A stretch of 64,000 nt of DNA from assembly GCF_046557915.1 (NCBI RefSeq), contig NZ_JBHEBG010000005.1, forward strand, positions 70,850 through 134,849, given 5' to 3'. Below are positions 37,701 to 46,575 of this stretch, piece after piece; the stretch's first letter is position 1, and the number at the start of each line of letters is the position of its first letter. The notes under the pieces are model-generated. The model had not been told where the DNA came from, did no database searches, and saw only the letters and a program-made list of their open reading frames with translations. The position numbers were made by a program, and so were the translations under genes. Source of the DNA: JBHEBG01 sp046557915. GTDB taxonomy: Bacteria > Bacteroidota > Bacteroidia > Flavobacteriales > Flavobacteriaceae.

Positions 37701-37851
37701 AACATTTACCAATTACTCTGGTTTTGACCCAGAGGTTACTCGCGCACAGAGTTTCCAGAAAGGAGACTTTACCTTGGCCAGTGGTCAGGATGGCGGTGCA
37801 TCACCACAGCCAAGGATTTTTCAACTAGGATGGTCCGTGAGTTTTAATTAA
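34744..37851 (+). CDS. SusC/RagA-type TonB-dependent outer-membrane transporter
   Basis: I chose ATG at 34744, giving 1,035 residues; a TTG 6 nt upstream is less likely. Signal peptide ends near SFAQ. A carboxypeptidase-like beta-barrel-stalk domain (ISGAISDATGPLPGVNVVVKGTTVGTVTDFDGNYVI) and the TonB-box region (ALSEVVVVGYGTQRKADLTGAVGSI) are followed by the plug (VNVRIRGIG..PLWVIDGVP; DIESIDVLKDAASAAIYGARAANGVIIVTTKRG) and a ~22-strand barrel. It imports oligosaccharides handed over by SusD. First gene of the plus-strand arm, under the operator-bearing promoter. Confidence 0.96.
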   Translation: MKQNFTKHRETKVLYLAFIFLILFGVHSSFAQTSISGAISDATGPLPGVNVVVKGTTVGTVTDFDGNYVIDAPDGATALVFSYVGYSLQEVQINGRSTINVVMVEDAQALSEVVVVGYGTQRKADLTGAVGSIGAEDIVSKPITSPDQVLAGTISGVNITNRSGDPGAPINVRIRGIGTPGVNDPLWVIDGVPIVQTNNITVNTSSTTDSNPLAGLNPNDIESIDVLKDAASAAIYGARAANGVIIVTTKRGKTGDAKVNYDGYVSVSTVRDRYDMLNVQQYIDIQGQLGRDVSEFSGQPNVDWQDLVFENGFVQNHNVTVSGGTEKANYFISGGYLSSDGIERAQDFERFSFKANSDIKVGKFLRFGESILISQTDRTTQAEGGGLNAAYNAALNAPYFQPFDPNGPLGYNQENPGTIGEGSASNILFRTDERINRTTIQTRKVLANFYGELQIVEGLKLRPSLGIDYNVGSGDFFQEETDFTGNSIRQSLLVQSRPIELTLTSAATLSYDTTFGGSDHNLSAIFGFEQTKFKFDKVRIQGRNLFNPNFAATGTAVAAANEADLWTLQGWLGRLTYNYKGKYLATANVRRDATSRFAEDNRDDIFPSLSVGWRISEEDFFPKGDFVDDLKIRVGWGQSGNQFTGLNFAFLSALNNNIFYVIGDDQSVTVAPAPSSFANADLKWETSTQYDIGIDGRFLNGKLTGTFDYYNKTTEDVLLGLPIPFVSGFFLPADANVGEIKNSGIELSVNFNDEIGDFKYSIGANLTTVKNEVTSLGQIPSIISGIGGAQTHRTIVGESLGHFFGFKTDGLYQDQAAADAALPDAFSSGAAPGDVRFVDVNGDGEVDAEDRTFLGSPFPGFFYGFNLQAEYKGFDFSMVLRGVGDQQIYNSARIPLEDLTSASNFSTQVLNRWTGPGTTNSSSSPRLTRDDPNNNNRVSDRWVEDAGYMRIQNISIGYSLPQETLNKWTNGFVSRMRFYIGAQNLATFTNYSGFDPEVTRAQSFQKGDFTLASGQDGGASPQPRIFQLGWSVSFN

Positions 37852-37885
37852 TTTTATAATAAAAAAATAATTTAATAAGATAATT

Positions 37886-39418
37886 ATGAAGAAGATAAGT
37901 ATGTTTTTAGTAGGCATCTGTTTCTTTTGTCTTTCCTCTTGTAATAATGAATTGGACCTGCTACCGCTAGATCGTGTAACTGCCGATACATTTTATAAGA
38001 CCAGAGCCGATTTCGACGGCGCTATATTCGCTTCCTATTCTTCCATTCAGGATTTTTGGGGAACGAGTACCGAAACACTTTCCGAAAGAGGGGAATTTTG
38101 GAAAATAACCATGGTAATAACGGATGATGTAGCAGCAGATAATGTTACTTCAGATGGTATTTCCCAAGATATAGACCTTTTACAAATACGTTCTAGCGAC
38201 GTTCCCTATGCGGCAATTTACACACAGATATATGAGGGTATCTTCCGCGCCAATCTGGTATTGGAAAATATGGAAGGTGAAAATGAACTAACGGCAGAGG
38301 ATAAAACAGAATTATCCGCAGAAGCTAAATTTCTTAGAGGATGGTTCCATTTTCAGGCATTGAAACTATTTGGTCCAGCTCCCTTAGCGTTAGAGGTTAA
38401 AACAGACATAAACGATTTGGCCCTGCCAAATTCAACTACTGATGACTTGTTTACATCAATATTGGCTGATTTGACAGAAGCAGCAGCAGGTCTACCCGCA
38501 GCTTGGGATAGCGGAAATACAGGTAGAGTCACTTCCTGGGCCGCAAGATCCTACATAGGGAAAGTAAACGTTTGGAAACAAGATTGGGCTGCGGCGATCA
38601 CCGCTTTTGCCGATGTTGTAACCAACGGGCCTTATGAGCTTTTACCGGATTACGACAGTGTATTTGCCTTTGATAATGAGAACAACGCGGAATCTATTTT
38701 TGAAATCCAATATGGAGGTCCTTTCTCAGATGATAACCTTTGGGTATTTGACGATACGCACTCAGAGAATTTCAAAGCCTCACAAGGAACAGGTAGAGGA
38801 TGGTACTGGGATGCAGGTAATGGAGCTCCAGCAGGAAAACTAGGCTGGTGGGCCCCTACCCAAGATTTAGTAGATGCCTTTGAACCCGGTGACGTTAGGG
38901 CCCAATCCATATTTTACCAAGATGGTGACATGTACTACACTTATGATGGTGGCGGTACTGCTAGCTTGCCCTATGACGTAGAATGGTCCTCAACAGATTT
39001 CACTTTAAAGAAGTACAGAGGTCCGGCGAATACCGTTCCAGGGAACCATGCACCTAACGGACAGGCAGATTTTAACAATGAACGTTGGTTTAGATTTGCC
39101 GAGTTAAAGCTCTTATATGCCGAAGCACTAATAGAAGGTGGTGGTGATCTTACCATTGCTAGACAGCAAATTGATGATATTAGAGTTAGGGCAGGGCTAC
39201 CTATTTTGGACGCAGCGGCAGACCTAACGCAAGCCATGAGGCAAGAGAAAAGGATTGAGTTGGCACTCGAACCACATCGTTGGTTCGATATTACCCGATG
39301 GGGCATTGGCTCTCAAATCTTTGGTGCAGCTTGGGATGACAGATTTAATGTGTTTCCGTTCCCATTGTCAGAGGTTGATAGATCTGGAGGTATGCTTCAA
39401 CAAAATCCTAATTACTAA
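37886..39418 (+). CDS. SusD/RagB-type surface glycan-binding lipoprotein
   Basis: 510 residues with lipobox LSSC (Cys ~19). TPR-like SusD fold: LPLDRVTADTFYKTRADFDGAIFASYSSIQDFW at the N-terminus, SAEAKFLRGWFHFQALKLFGPAPLA in the centre, and the C-terminal RQEKRIELALEPHRWFDITRWG typical of the family. It caps the SusC barrel and binds the incoming glycan. It follows SusC by 34 nt. A strong hairpin after it may set the level of the genes further downstream. Confidence 0.96.
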   Translation: MKKISMFLVGICFFCLSSCNNELDLLPLDRVTADTFYKTRADFDGAIFASYSSIQDFWGTSTETLSERGEFWKITMVITDDVAADNVTSDGISQDIDLLQIRSSDVPYAAIYTQIYEGIFRANLVLENMEGENELTAEDKTELSAEAKFLRGWFHFQALKLFGPAPLALEVKTDINDLALPNSTTDDLFTSILADLTEAAAGLPAAWDSGNTGRVTSWAARSYIGKVNVWKQDWAAAITAFADVVTNGPYELLPDYDSVFAFDNENNAESIFEIQYGGPFSDDNLWVFDDTHSENFKASQGTGRGWYWDAGNGAPAGKLGWWAPTQDLVDAFEPGDVRAQSIFYQDGDMYYTYDGGGTASLPYDVEWSSTDFTLKKYRGPANTVPGNHAPNGQADFNNERWFRFAELKLLYAEALIEGGGDLTIARQQIDDIRVRAGLPILDAAADLTQAMRQEKRIELALEPHRWFDITRWGIGSQIFGAAWDDRFNVFPFPLSEVDRSGGMLQQNPNY

Positions 39419-39480
39419 GAAATAGATCGTTGCCCTATTCGCGAAATTAGTTTAGGACATTTGATTGCTTCAAACCATAG

Positions 39481-39519
39481 GGAATCCAGTCTATTTTAAG
39501 AGATTGGATTCCTTTTTTT
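39481..39519 (+). terminator. Hairpin with T-run after susD
   Basis: A 12-bp stem (GGAATCCAGTCT / AGATTGGATTCC, one wobble pair), 8-nt loop and seven T residues. It lies between susD and the first FG-GAP lipoprotein gene and looks like a strong intrinsic terminator. Since no clear new promoter follows within 25 nt, partial read-through is the likely way the downstream genes are expressed. Confidence 0.85.
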
Positions 39520-39544
39520 AACCCTTAGTAATTATATTCGCTGT

Positions 39545-42500
39545 ATGTTCAATACAACCTTACAACGACTACTGACAATAAGCTCATTCTCTTTGATAGT
39601 GAGCTTGGTCGGCTGCAATAAAACCGCAGAACATTTATTCAAAGAGCATACCTCAGAAAATTCTGGTGTATCCTTTAGCAATACACTGGTATTGGATGAA
39701 ACATTAAGTGTACTCGAATTTGAATACATGTACAATGGTGCAGGGGTTGCAGTGGCAGATTTTGATAAAGACGGATTACAAGACCTTTATTTTACCGGTA
39801 ACATGACAAGTAACCGATTATACCGCAACTTGGGCAATTGGCAGTTCGAAGACCTCACGGAACAGGCCAATGTTGGGTCTACTAATTGGTCTAACGGTGT
39901 GGCTATCGTAGATATTAACCAAGACGGATATCAAGACATCTATGTGTGCAAGGGTGGACCAAGAACTTCTACAGGAGCCGATAGGGCCAATCTTTTGTTC
40001 ATTAACAAAGGTTTAAAAGAGGGTAAGCTAGCATTTGAGGAAGAAGCTGAAAAATGGGGCCTCGCAGACGAAAGCTATTCTGTACAAGCCGCCTTTTTGG
40101 ACTATGACGGAGATGGGGATTTGGATATGTATCTGCTAAGTAACGCCCTGGTAGATTTTAACCGCAATACAACACGTCCTAAAGATCGAACTGGGAAAGC
40201 ACCTTCTGTAGACAAGTTGTTTCGCAATAATGGAGATCAAACCTTTAGTGACGTCTCAATAGAAGCCGGAATCTTAATGGAAGGATTTGGTCTTGGCGTA
40301 GAAGTATTTGATATCAACATGGACGGATGGCCAGACATTTACGTATCCAATGATTTTCTTACGGACGATCTGCTGTACGTAAATCAACAAAACGGAACGT
40401 TCCTTAATGAAATTAGCACCTATTTTAAACATCTTACCTATAATGGTATGGGTAATGATATAGCGGACATTAACAACGACGGACTAATGGACGTAGTGGT
40501 CTTGGATATGCTACCACCAGATAATGAACGCTGGAAACTTACCATGATGGGCAACAATTATGATCAGTTTCAAAATAGTATATCAGATGGTTACCAGCCC
40601 CAGTATATTCGAAATACCTTACAGCTGAACAATGGAAATGGATCTTTTAGTGAAGTGGGCCAAATTGCAGGTATCTCCGCCACAGAGTGGAGTTGGAGTG
40701 CGCTATTGGCCGATTTTGATCACGATGGCCTTAAAGACCTTGGCATTACCAATGGCTACCGACAAGATATTACCAACCTAGATTTCATGGTATACGGAAA
40801 TCAGGTACTTACCATGGGTACGGAGGAAACCAACAGAAAGCAGCGAATAGAAGAACTCAATAAGCTACCCGGTATAAAAACACACAATTTTTTCTTCAAA
40901 AATGAAGGCGACCTTCAATTTAAGGACATCTCCGAAGAAGCCGGTTTTACCAAACCCACCTACTCCAACGGTATGGCCTATGGTGATCTGGACAACGATG
41001 GTGACTTGGATCTGGTAATGAACAACATTGACGATCCGGCTAGTCTTTTTGAGAATAATACAGTATCGGACCAAACTCATAATTATATAAAATTCAAATT
41101 TAAGGGGGAAGCGCCAAATTTAGCAGGAATAGGCAGTCAGGTAACACTCCATTATCAGGGAAAAGTACAAAAACAATACTTTACACCCTATAGAGGTTAC
41201 CTCTCCACAGTAGAACATTCCCTTCATTTTGGCTTGGGTAACACGGTTAGGTTGGACAGCGTAATAGTGACTTGGCCAAACGGAAATAGAGAGGTGCTTC
41301 AAGATGTGTCCACAAATAAGGAAATTACCCTAAAAATTAAGGATGCCATCCCTTATCAAACCAAACAAAAATATACGGCTCCTACACTATTTCAGCAAAT
41401 GGATAGCACGGCCCTACATGCTTATAAGCATCGAGAAGACCCATTTGTAGATTTTAAGATACAGGCTTTACTGCCCCATATGCATTCGCGCAATGGCCCT
41501 GGACTCGCAGTAGCCGATGTAAATGGCGACGGTATGGAAGATTGTTATATTGGTGGTGCTACCGGGCAGCCGGGCACGCTTATGATCCAAAGTGAAAATC
41601 AGAGTTTTCAAAAGCTATCGTTTCCCCAAAAGCAACAAGAGGATATGGGAACTTTGTTCTTTGATGCCGACAACGATGGTGATCAAGACCTATACGTAGT
41701 AAGTGGAGGATCTACGCATAAAGAGAACAGTCCATTGTACCAAGACAGATTATACGAAAATGACGGTACGGGTGCTTTCACCGAGATACGTGCCCTCCCA
41801 GAATTTGCTGTAAGTGGTTCCGTAGTTACCGCCGCCGATTACAACAAAGACGGTAAACTAGATCTTTTTGTAGGCGGTAGGGTTAGACCGGGGGCCTACC
41901 CCCTTGCACCGGCTAGCTATCTGCTAAAAAACAATAGCGCGGAAAACGGCATTAGCTTTATTAAGGATGACCAAGCTGTTAGTACTCTTTTTGAAGAATT
42001 GGGAATGGTTACTGGGGCGTTATGGACAGATTTTAATAATGACACATGGCAAGATCTCGTTGTAGTAGGTGAATTTATGGCCATTCGCTTTTTTGAAAAT
42101 CAGCAAGGAAAATTAGTGGAGATCACGAAACAAACTGGTCTGGAACATACTTCTGGCTGGTGGAACAATATCGTATCGGGAGATTTTGACAATGATGGGG
42201 ACACCGATTATATTTTGGGCAATCTTGGCTTAAATAGCAGGTACCATGCAAGTTCCGAAGAACCACTTTGCATCTATGCCAACGATTACGATAAAAATGG
42301 GCAAATAGATCCGGTAATGTGCTATTATATCGATGGCGAAAATTATGTAGCTCATTCCCGAAACGACCTCATCGATCAAATAAACGCTATGAGGGCCCGC
42401 TTTAGAACATATTCCGACTACGCCAAGGCTACCTTTGAAGAATCTTTTCTAAAACAAGAATTAGAAGATGCCTATGTGGTTAAATCAGAAACTTTTGCCA

Positions 42501-43066
42501 ACAGTTATCTAGAAAATTTAGGGGATGGAAAGTTTAAGCTTACCGCATTGCCCAGACCCGCTCAAATCGCTCCTATGTACGGAATGATGGTGGGCGACTA
42601 TAATAATGATGACCATCTAGACCTTTTGGCCGTTGGAAATTTTTATAGTGGCGAAGTATTCTCTGGTCAATACGATGCCGCCATTGGTTGGCTGTTGGCT
42701 GGTAATGGAAATGGAGGGTTTAAATCCGTAGGGGTAGAACAAAGCGGTTTTTTTGTTCCCGGGGATGCCAAGGGGTTGGCCAGACTATACGCCGAGGGTA
42801 AAGAAGTTGCCATGGCTACGATTAATAACGGTCCTTTAGCTGTCTATACCTTCCCAAGGCCACAGCAAAAAATATACACCGCAAAATCACAGGATGTTTA
42901 TGCAATAATCCAATACGCTAATGGACAACAACAAAAGGTTGAATTTAACTATGGCGGCAGTTATTTGTCCCAACCCAGTAGAAGTATGCCAATTCCAAAC
43001 AATGCTAAAACTGTAACTATAATCGATGTTGAAGGTGAACAAACCCAAATTTTTCCGGCGCAATGA
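39545..43066 (+). CDS. CRTAC1-like FG-GAP/ASPIC giant lipoprotein, copy 1
   Basis: 1,173 residues with a lipobox (LVGC, Cys ~24). A first beta-propeller of FG-GAP/VCBS repeats has calcium-binding DxDxDG-type motifs (DFDKDGLQD, DINQDGYQD, DYDGDGDLD, DLDNDGDLD and others; I count about 14 in the whole protein). An ASPIC/UnbV domain follows at ~510-600 (LAGIGSQVTLHYQGK..., VTWPNGNREVL). A second propeller starts at HREDPFVDFKIQALLPHMHSRNGPGLAVADVNGDG, then a C-terminal beta domain. It takes the slot where canonical PULs encode surface glycan-binding proteins. Binding partner unknown. Overlaps the next gene by 4 nt. Confidence 0.92.
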   Translation: MFNTTLQRLLTISSFSLIVSLVGCNKTAEHLFKEHTSENSGVSFSNTLVLDETLSVLEFEYMYNGAGVAVADFDKDGLQDLYFTGNMTSNRLYRNLGNWQFEDLTEQANVGSTNWSNGVAIVDINQDGYQDIYVCKGGPRTSTGADRANLLFINKGLKEGKLAFEEEAEKWGLADESYSVQAAFLDYDGDGDLDMYLLSNALVDFNRNTTRPKDRTGKAPSVDKLFRNNGDQTFSDVSIEAGILMEGFGLGVEVFDINMDGWPDIYVSNDFLTDDLLYVNQQNGTFLNEISTYFKHLTYNGMGNDIADINNDGLMDVVVLDMLPPDNERWKLTMMGNNYDQFQNSISDGYQPQYIRNTLQLNNGNGSFSEVGQIAGISATEWSWSALLADFDHDGLKDLGITNGYRQDITNLDFMVYGNQVLTMGTEETNRKQRIEELNKLPGIKTHNFFFKNEGDLQFKDISEEAGFTKPTYSNGMAYGDLDNDGDLDLVMNNIDDPASLFENNTVSDQTHNYIKFKFKGEAPNLAGIGSQVTLHYQGKVQKQYFTPYRGYLSTVEHSLHFGLGNTVRLDSVIVTWPNGNREVLQDVSTNKEITLKIKDAIPYQTKQKYTAPTLFQQMDSTALHAYKHREDPFVDFKIQALLPHMHSRNGPGLAVADVNGDGMEDCYIGGATGQPGTLMIQSENQSFQKLSFPQKQQEDMGTLFFDADNDGDQDLYVVSGGSTHKENSPLYQDRLYENDGTGAFTEIRALPEFAVSGSVVTAADYNKDGKLDLFVGGRVRPGAYPLAPASYLLKNNSAENGISFIKDDQAVSTLFEELGMVTGALWTDFNNDTWQDLVVVGEFMAIRFFENQQGKLVEITKQTGLEHTSGWWNNIVSGDFDNDGDTDYILGNLGLNSRYHASSEEPLCIYANDYDKNGQIDPVMCYYIDGENYVAHSRNDLIDQINAMRARFRTYSDYAKATFEESFLKQELEDAYVVKSETFANSYLENLGDGKFKLTALPRPAQIAPMYGMMVGDYNNDDHLDLLAVGNFYSGEVFSGQYDAAIGWLLAGNGNGGFKSVGVEQSGFFVPGDAKGLARLYAEGKEVAMATINNGPLAVYTFPRPQQKIYTAKSQDVYAIIQYANGQQQKVEFNYGGSYLSQPSRSMPIPNNAKTVTIIDVEGEQTQIFPAQ

Positions 43067-46000
43067 AATATTTTAAACCACTTATCGGCGTTTTTTGTAG
43101 CCTCTTGTTCTTAGTTGCATGCAAGAAAGAGCAAACCCAAGGTTTTAAAAGAGTGGGTTCGTCGCACTCAGGTATAGACTTCACTAATACCATTGAAGAA
43201 AATGATAGTATAAACGTATTTTCTTTCATGAATATTTATACGGGTGCCGGAGTAGCCGTAGGTGATATCAATAACGACGGCCTTACGGATATCTATTTCA
43301 GCGGTAATATGGTCTCGGGTAGGCTCTACCTCAACAAAGGAAATCTACAATTTGAGGATATAAGCGATAAAGCGGGTATTCTGAACAAAAGCTGGGGGAC
43401 TGGCGTAACCATGGTAGATATTAACCAAGATGGTTTTTTGGATATTTACGTTTGCGTTTCTGGAGGTGCCCCAATACCGCAACGTGCCAATTTGCTCTAC
43501 ATTAATAACGGAGATTTAACGTTCACGGAAAAAGCTGAGGAATACGGCCTAGCGGATACACGCCAATCCATGCAAGCTGCCTTTTTTGATTTTGATAAGG
43601 ACCACGATTTGGATTTATATCTGCTGGTAAACCCAGCTGCCTACGAGCATGGGGTAAATAGTAGCATGCCACGAAAATTGAATGGGGAATCCATTAGTAC
43701 CGATAGGTTATATCGGAATGATGGCAATGGGAAATTTACCGATGTTTCTACCGAGGCGGGGATCTTGGTAGAAGGTTATGGCCTTGGTGTAGGTATTTCG
43801 GATATCAACAACGATTCTTGGCCAGATATCTATGTTTCTAACGATTTTATTGGTAATGACATCCTATATATAAACCAAGGGGATGGTACTTTTAAAGACC
43901 AAATATCCGATCAGATAAAACATACTTCCTATGCAGGTATGGGAAATGATGTTGCCGATATTGATAACAATGGTAAACCCGATATTGTGGTACTCGATAT
44001 GCGGCCAGAAGATAATACAAGACAAAAATTGATTATCTCCTCTACAGGTTATGATCGCTTTCAAATGATGCTCGAAGCAGGTTACGATCCACAATACAGC
44101 AGAAATACATTGCAATTAAATCAAGGTGAAGATAAGTTCAGCGAAATTGGTTTTTTGGCCGGTGTAAGCAGTACCGACTGGAGCTGGAGCGCCCTTTTAG
44201 CGGATTATGACAATGATGGTTATAAGGACATGTATGTTACCAATGGTTTTTTAAGAGATTTGGGCAATTTGGATTACATACACTACCAAAACATATATGA
44301 CAATCCCTTAGGCGATGTGGATACCAAAATAAAACAGAAACTGAGCTCTATAAACGAATTGCCCAAGGCCCAATTGATAAATTACGCCTACCGTAACAAA
44401 GGCGATATGACTTTTGAAAACGTTTCGGAAAACTGGGGCATTGAAGACCCTAGCTGCTCTAACGGAGCGGCCTATGCCGATCTAGATAATGATGGTGATC
44501 TAGATTTGATTGTAAACAACGTAGATCAGCCCGCCTTTCTATATGAGAATTTAAGGGATAGACAACCCGCTAACAATGCCCTAAGCATACGCCTCAAAGG
44601 GAAAAAAGGCAATCTTGGTGGTATTGGCGCCAAAATCAAAATAACCACGCCAAGCACAAGCCAGTATTACGAGCATTATCTAAGTAGGGGTTATGAATCT
44701 AGTGTGGACCCTACCATTCATTTTGGGCTTGGCGAACATAAGAAGGCGAGCAGCATAGAAATTTGGTGGCCAGATAATTCGTATCAATTATTGGAGAATA
44801 CCAATAGCGATCAATTGTTGGTTTTAGACCAATCTAAAGCAAGCTTCCAGGAAGCATCGGGTTATTCAGCACAAAAAAATACCCTGGTTAGCAATATAAC
44901 GGATTCCCTTGGTATTGGTTTTGAACATAGGGAGGATCCTATGGTCGATTTTAAATTGCAACCCATTTTGCCACATATGCATTCGCGGAACGGACCAGGT
45001 ATGGCCGTGGCGGATATTAATGCGGACGGGTATGAGGATTTTTATATTGGCGGGGCAGCAGGGCAAGCTGGGCAGATATTTCTGCAGCAAGGGAACGGTA
45101 CTTTTTCGCAAGACTCCTTAGCACAGGACAAGGAATATGAAGATATGGGTTCTTTGTTCTTTGATGCCAATGCCGATGGCCATCCCGATCTTTATATAGT
45201 GAGTGGTGGTGTGCAAATATCTGATGATGACAAAAACTATCAAGATCGACTGTATCTCAATGACGGTGCAGGTAACTTTGTAAAATCCGATGCCCTTCCC
45301 AACATCCCAACAAGCGGTTCTAACGTTACGGCAATAGATTTTGATCAAGATGGCGATCTAGACCTTTTTGTGGGCGGTAGGGTAAACCCCGGCAAGTATC
45401 CCATGCCTGCTAAAAGTTATCTTTTGGAAAACTTGCACGACCAAGATCCAAATAACCTAAAATTTAGAGATATAAGTAACAGCATAGATGGATGGGACAT
45501 ACTCACCATGGTAAGTTCTGCCCTTTGGACGGATTACGATGGTGATGGCTGGCGAGATTTAATTGCGGTAGGGGAATTTATGCCCGTGGTATTTTTCCAT
45601 AACGAAAATGGAAAACTTGTATATGTGAAGGACATCCCTGATTTAGACAAAACGGAAGGTTGGTGGAACAGTATTGCCGGAGGGGATTTCGACAATGATG
45701 GTGATACGGATTACATTTTGGGTAATTTAGGACTAAATAGTAAGTACAACGCTTCTCCGGATGAGCCGCTGTGCATCTATGCCAAGGATTATGACAAGGA
45801 TGGTAGAATAGACCCCGTAATGTGTTATTACATTGACGGGGAAAATTACATAGCACATACCAGAGATGAGATCATTACCCAGATAAACGCAATGAGGGTA
45901 CGGTTTAAGACCTATCAACAGTTTGCCGAAACCACCTTCGAAAAATCCTTTTTGCCAGAAGAACTAAAAGACAGCTACGTGGTTAAAAGCCACAATCTTG

Positions 46001-46575
46001 CAAGCAGTTACATGGAAAATCTTGGAAATGGTTCTTTTAAAATGCGATCCTTGCCCTTAAATGTGCAAATAGGACCTGTGGAAGGTATTGTCATAGAAGA
46101 TATTGATTTAGACGGAAATGAGGATATAGTGTTAACCGGTAATTCATATGCAACAGAGGTGGCCATGGGACGTTTTGATGCCTTTATGGGGGCTGTACTT
46201 CTGGGAGATGGTTCCGGAGGGTTTAAAACCCTAACGCTAGCCAAAAGTGGCTTTGTAAACGATTATGATGGCAGTGCCCTTGGAATACTTAGAAATCCGG
46301 CAGGAACTCCTTATTTGCTAAGTGCAAATAATAACGGCCCCATGGCTATTCATGCCATAAATACCACCAATCCCATTAAACCTTTTCTAGCGGCCAAAGG
46401 AGACATTTCGGCAGAAGTGATCCTTAAAAATGGTGCTCGGAAAAAAGTAGAATTTTATTACGGTTCAGGCTATTTATCGCAAAGTTCCAGAAGCATTACA
46501 ATTCACGGGAACGTAAAGGAAATTAACGTAACCAATTTTAAAGGAAATACAAAAACAGTGTACACACATGAGTAG
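43063..46575 (+). CDS. CRTAC1-like FG-GAP/ASPIC giant lipoprotein, copy 2
   Basis: 1,170 residues with lipobox (LVAC, Cys ~20) and the same architecture as the preceding gene: first FG-GAP propeller, ASPIC/UnbV (LGGIGAKIKITTPST..., IWWPDNSYQLLE), the conserved junction HREDPMVDFKLQPILPHMHSRNGPGMAVADINADG, second propeller and C-terminal domain. About 14 Asp-rich calcium motifs, several with the third acidic position changed (DINNDSWPD, DFDKDHDLD). It is a tandem duplicate that has since diverged throughout. Starts by an ATGA overlap with copy 1 and overlaps the haloperoxidase-like gene by 8 nt, so all three are probably made together. Confidence 0.92.
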   Translation: MKYFKPLIGVFCSLLFLVACKKEQTQGFKRVGSSHSGIDFTNTIEENDSINVFSFMNIYTGAGVAVGDINNDGLTDIYFSGNMVSGRLYLNKGNLQFEDISDKAGILNKSWGTGVTMVDINQDGFLDIYVCVSGGAPIPQRANLLYINNGDLTFTEKAEEYGLADTRQSMQAAFFDFDKDHDLDLYLLVNPAAYEHGVNSSMPRKLNGESISTDRLYRNDGNGKFTDVSTEAGILVEGYGLGVGISDINNDSWPDIYVSNDFIGNDILYINQGDGTFKDQISDQIKHTSYAGMGNDVADIDNNGKPDIVVLDMRPEDNTRQKLIISSTGYDRFQMMLEAGYDPQYSRNTLQLNQGEDKFSEIGFLAGVSSTDWSWSALLADYDNDGYKDMYVTNGFLRDLGNLDYIHYQNIYDNPLGDVDTKIKQKLSSINELPKAQLINYAYRNKGDMTFENVSENWGIEDPSCSNGAAYADLDNDGDLDLIVNNVDQPAFLYENLRDRQPANNALSIRLKGKKGNLGGIGAKIKITTPSTSQYYEHYLSRGYESSVDPTIHFGLGEHKKASSIEIWWPDNSYQLLENTNSDQLLVLDQSKASFQEASGYSAQKNTLVSNITDSLGIGFEHREDPMVDFKLQPILPHMHSRNGPGMAVADINADGYEDFYIGGAAGQAGQIFLQQGNGTFSQDSLAQDKEYEDMGSLFFDANADGHPDLYIVSGGVQISDDDKNYQDRLYLNDGAGNFVKSDALPNIPTSGSNVTAIDFDQDGDLDLFVGGRVNPGKYPMPAKSYLLENLHDQDPNNLKFRDISNSIDGWDILTMVSSALWTDYDGDGWRDLIAVGEFMPVVFFHNENGKLVYVKDIPDLDKTEGWWNSIAGGDFDNDGDTDYILGNLGLNSKYNASPDEPLCIYAKDYDKDGRIDPVMCYYIDGENYIAHTRDEIITQINAMRVRFKTYQQFAETTFEKSFLPEELKDSYVVKSHNLASSYMENLGNGSFKMRSLPLNVQIGPVEGIVIEDIDLDGNEDIVLTGNSYATEVAMGRFDAFMGAVLLGDGSGGFKTLTLAKSGFVNDYDGSALGILRNPAGTPYLLSANNNGPMAIHAINTTNPIKPFLAAKGDISAEVILKNGARKKVEFYYGSGYLSQSSRSITIHGNVKEINVTNFKGNTKTVYTHE